A stretch of DNA of 34,599 nucleotides from Muribaculaceae bacterium (lineage in GTDB: Bacteria; Bacteroidota; Bacteroidia; Bacteroidales; Muribaculaceae): contig JAIDYR010000055.1 of NCBI GenBank assembly GCA_029057985.1, forward strand, positions 1-34,599, given 5' to 3'. Position numbers and translations under genes: made by a program. Within the stretch, counting starts at the first letter, position 1. Every line of letters starts with the position of its first letter. Shown here in pieces: positions 33,458 through 34,599 of this stretch. Below the pieces are notes generated by a model. That model had not been told where the DNA came from. It ran no database searches and was given only the letters and a program-made list of their open reading frames with translations.

Positions 33458-33486
33458 ATCACCATCTCTTTGTAAGAGATGGTGAT
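33458..33486. terminator. Bidirectional hairpin terminator downstream of metG
   Basis: A perfect 13-bp stem, ATCACCATCTCTT (33458-33470) with 33474-33486 and loop TGT, is preceded by a run of A and followed by GTTTTAT. The left arm recurs exactly at 33720-33732. Confidence 0.75.
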
Positions 33487-33652
33487 GTTTTATAATTTAC
33501 TATGGATTAATACCTTACGGGTGATGAATTTTAGGCGTTGTGTCGGCGCTTGAAATTTTGAAGCAGGAATTGGCTTGGTTTTGGGATAGAAATTTACGAA
33601 AATTGAGGTTGGAGGAAAATCTTAAAAATTGCTTAAGTAAGTATAATACAAT

Positions 33653-33682
33653 AAATTCCGCCTCGTAATCGGGGCGGAATTT
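33653..33682. promoter_or_regulatory. Inverted repeat overlapping a -33 box
   Basis: AAATTCCGCC (33653-33662) pairs exactly with GGCGGAATTT (33673-33682). Its last three bases are part of the TTTG of the promoter at 33680. It may be an operator or an upstream terminator stem. Confidence 0.5.
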
Positions 33683-33711
33683 GCGTAAATGAATAATTAT
33701 TTGTAACTTTG
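33680..33711 (+). promoter_or_regulatory. Bacteroidetes-type promoter before the last gene
   Basis: TTTG at 33680-33683, a 20-nt spacer, TAACTTTG at 33704-33711. Transcription from ~33717 would start right at the second copy of the 13-nt palindrome arm and run ~460 nt before the next ATG. Confidence 0.7.
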
Positions 33712-33951
33712 CAGTCGAAATCACCATCTCTTACAAAGAGATTATGATATCAAACGACCACATCATAGCCCCAAAGTTTTCGGCAGTTTGACCAAAGCAA
33801 TGCGCAATCAATTAATTCTTAGCGAATTGCAATCGGCCAGACCAAATAAAACTATATCCTTCCCCAAAAATCACATCAAAAAAATCCCCAAAGATCATAA
33901 TCCCAAAGAAGCATACTTCTAAGAGATTATGACACCCAAGCATCCTATCCC

Positions 33952-34079
33952 AAAGAGATAATCACCAAGACGATTGGGATCCAAAGAGATTAAGGGCAAA
34001 CAAATCATTCAAAGAGATAATCACCAAGACGATTGGGATACAAAGAGATTAAGGCCAAGCAAATCATCCAAAGAGATTA
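33952..34079 (+). repeat. 59-nt tandem repeat (2.2 copies)
   Basis: Units start at 33952 and 34011, with a partial third at 34070. Each contains AAAGAGATAATCACCAAGAC and a second, weaker copy of the AAAGAGATTA motif about 32 nt later, so the unit itself is built from a shorter repeat. Confidence 0.85.
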
Positions 34080-34180
34080 CAATCCCAACCTATAATTTGT
34101 CTCCCGGTCGGGGGCGCCTGTGCCCCCAAAATATAGCCAGATACAAGATCAGGAGCGCGGCTCCTTCCAAAAAATAAACC

Positions 34181-34599
34181 ATGACTCTCCTCAACCATCA
34201 GACCCTCACCTACCCCGACCTCGAGCGCCTGATCCTCACCTACCCACAGACCCACGGCGCCCCAATCTCCGACGATCTCCTCACGGCCCTGATCCTGCCC
34301 CGCCTCGACTCCCTCCTAAAATCCAAAACCTCCAAAGCCCACCCCGCACTTGATCGCAACCCGATTAAGACGAAGGCAAAAGAACAAGACCCGACCCAAA
34401 TCAGATTAAAAGCCTCCTCCGATCTTGACTCCGGTTCGATTGAAATGAGGGTAAAAGCCCCGGAGCTAACCAAACAAGAGCCAACCCCAACGGAACAATA
34501 CCTCCTCCTAGCCAACCATCTCCTCCGCCGCTCCCCCCCGCGGGGGGGGGGGGGTGGGCTGGGCGGGGGCGGCGGGGGGGGGGGGGGGGGGGGGGGCGG
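34181..34599 (+). CDS. Unrecognised protein, 3' partial at window end
   Basis: The frame starts at ATG 34181 (MTLLNHQTLTYPDLERLILT) and stays open to the window end; reliable sequence stops near 34537. It is Leu/Pro-rich, with a helical start and then a low-complexity Lys/Pro/Thr stretch. Two degenerate copies of the dispersed repeat are in frame: 34349-34382, and 34421-34457 read as DLDSGSIEMRV, the same frame as in the 28538 gene. Its C-rich, G-poor codon style is also like the 28538 gene, suggesting the two share a history. No function can be given. Confidence 0.6.
   Translation, partial: MTLLNHQTLTYPDLERLILTYPQTHGAPISDDLLTALILPRLDSLLKSKTSKAHPALDRNPIKTKAKEQDPTQIRLKASSDLDSGSIEMRVKAPELTKQEPTPTEQYLLLANHLLRRSPPRGGGGGLGGGGGGGGGGGG
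34538..34599. other. G-homopolymer contig end, probable artefact
   Basis: After CCGCTCCCCCCGC the sequence is nearly all G with a few T and C. Such tails are typical of poor or dark-cycle reads at a contig end and should not be translated. Confidence 0.85.

Larger units (their letters stand above)
33487..34180. other. Long non-coding region: promoter, partial palindrome copy and tandem repeats
   Basis: No credible gene in about 690 nt. It holds a hairpin overlapping a promoter (33653-33711), a second partial copy of the terminator palindrome, many copies of an AAAGAGATTA/AAAGAGATAA motif, a 59-nt tandem repeat, and two short GC hairpins just before the next gene (GGGGGC-GCCTGT-GCCCCC at 34110-34127; GGAGC-GCG-GCTCC near 34152). 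The small frame 33974-34177 is made of repeats. Confidence 0.6.

Noticed and set aside
33974-34177. 67-residue frame in the repeat region before the last gene
   Set aside because: It is made of the 59-nt tandem repeat and the two GC hairpins; no initiation context.
1-34599. tRNA or rRNA genes
   Set aside because: I looked for acceptor/T-arm patterns and rRNA signatures on both strands in the intergenic regions and saw none.

Overview
The window looks like a chromosomal fragment of a gut-type Bacteroidales bacterium; Muribaculaceae is plausible but is an inference. The reasons are a fused SecD-SecF translocase, ATP-type PEP carboxykinase, a carboxyspermidine-type dehydrogenase, BspA-like LRR_5 surface proteins, a YfhO-like membrane protein, promoters of the Bacteroidetes form TTTG-N19/20-TAnnTTTG, and few recognisable Shine-Dalgarno sites. 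The window opens inside one gene (nuclease-type C-terminus) and closes inside another. The last ~60 bases are almost pure G and look like a contig-end artefact.

Layout. 1-492: end of an AAA-ATPase/PD-(D/E)XK-type protein. 493-1430: repeat-rich non-coding stretch with two 16-nt tandem arrays. 1437-4726: secDF with promoter, leader hairpin and terminator. 4906-5285: an apparently unannotated structured RNA with its own strong promoter, seven mutually compatible helices, a possible long-range pseudoknot and a T8 end. 5354-9989: two coupled genes, a 148-aa unknown and a 1361-aa LRR_5 protein of low GC with very recent repeat duplications. 10172-13204: tightly packed genes for a UPF0104-like membrane protein, a single-pass membrane protein, a small LRR_5 protein and TsaE. 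13277-17000: a saccharopine-dehydrogenase-like (carboxyspermidine) enzyme and a secreted GH31 glycosidase. 17165-18289 (minus): lpxB, convergent with GH31, with a 45-bp perfect palindrome at its stop. 18453-20708: a lipoprotein with a beta-helix-like body, and birA. 21098-22702: pckA with an ideal promoter and a ~195-nt leader. 22880-23611: small secreted protein. 23765-28277: Lrp/AsnC regulator, YfhO-like protein, small unknown and a Xer recombinase, all closely spaced. 28538-31018: large unrecognised protein full of coding minisatellites. 31184-33214: metG. 33215-34180: repeats, a terminator and a promoter. 34181-end: start of an unrecognised gene.

Most genes are core housekeeping functions: protein export, t6A tRNA modification, lipid A, biotinylation, gluconeogenesis, methionyl-tRNA and chromosome dimer resolution. 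The unusual content lies between them and in a few accessory genes. The items most worth checking are (1) the structured RNA at ~4942-5285; (2) a dispersed repeat with core CCGATTGAAATGAGGGC, found both between genes and inside two reading frames in the same frame; (3) a family of two-hairpin intergenic elements after stop codons; and (4) the promoter, palindrome and tandem-repeat region at 33440-34080. All calls come from reading the sequence; no database search was run.
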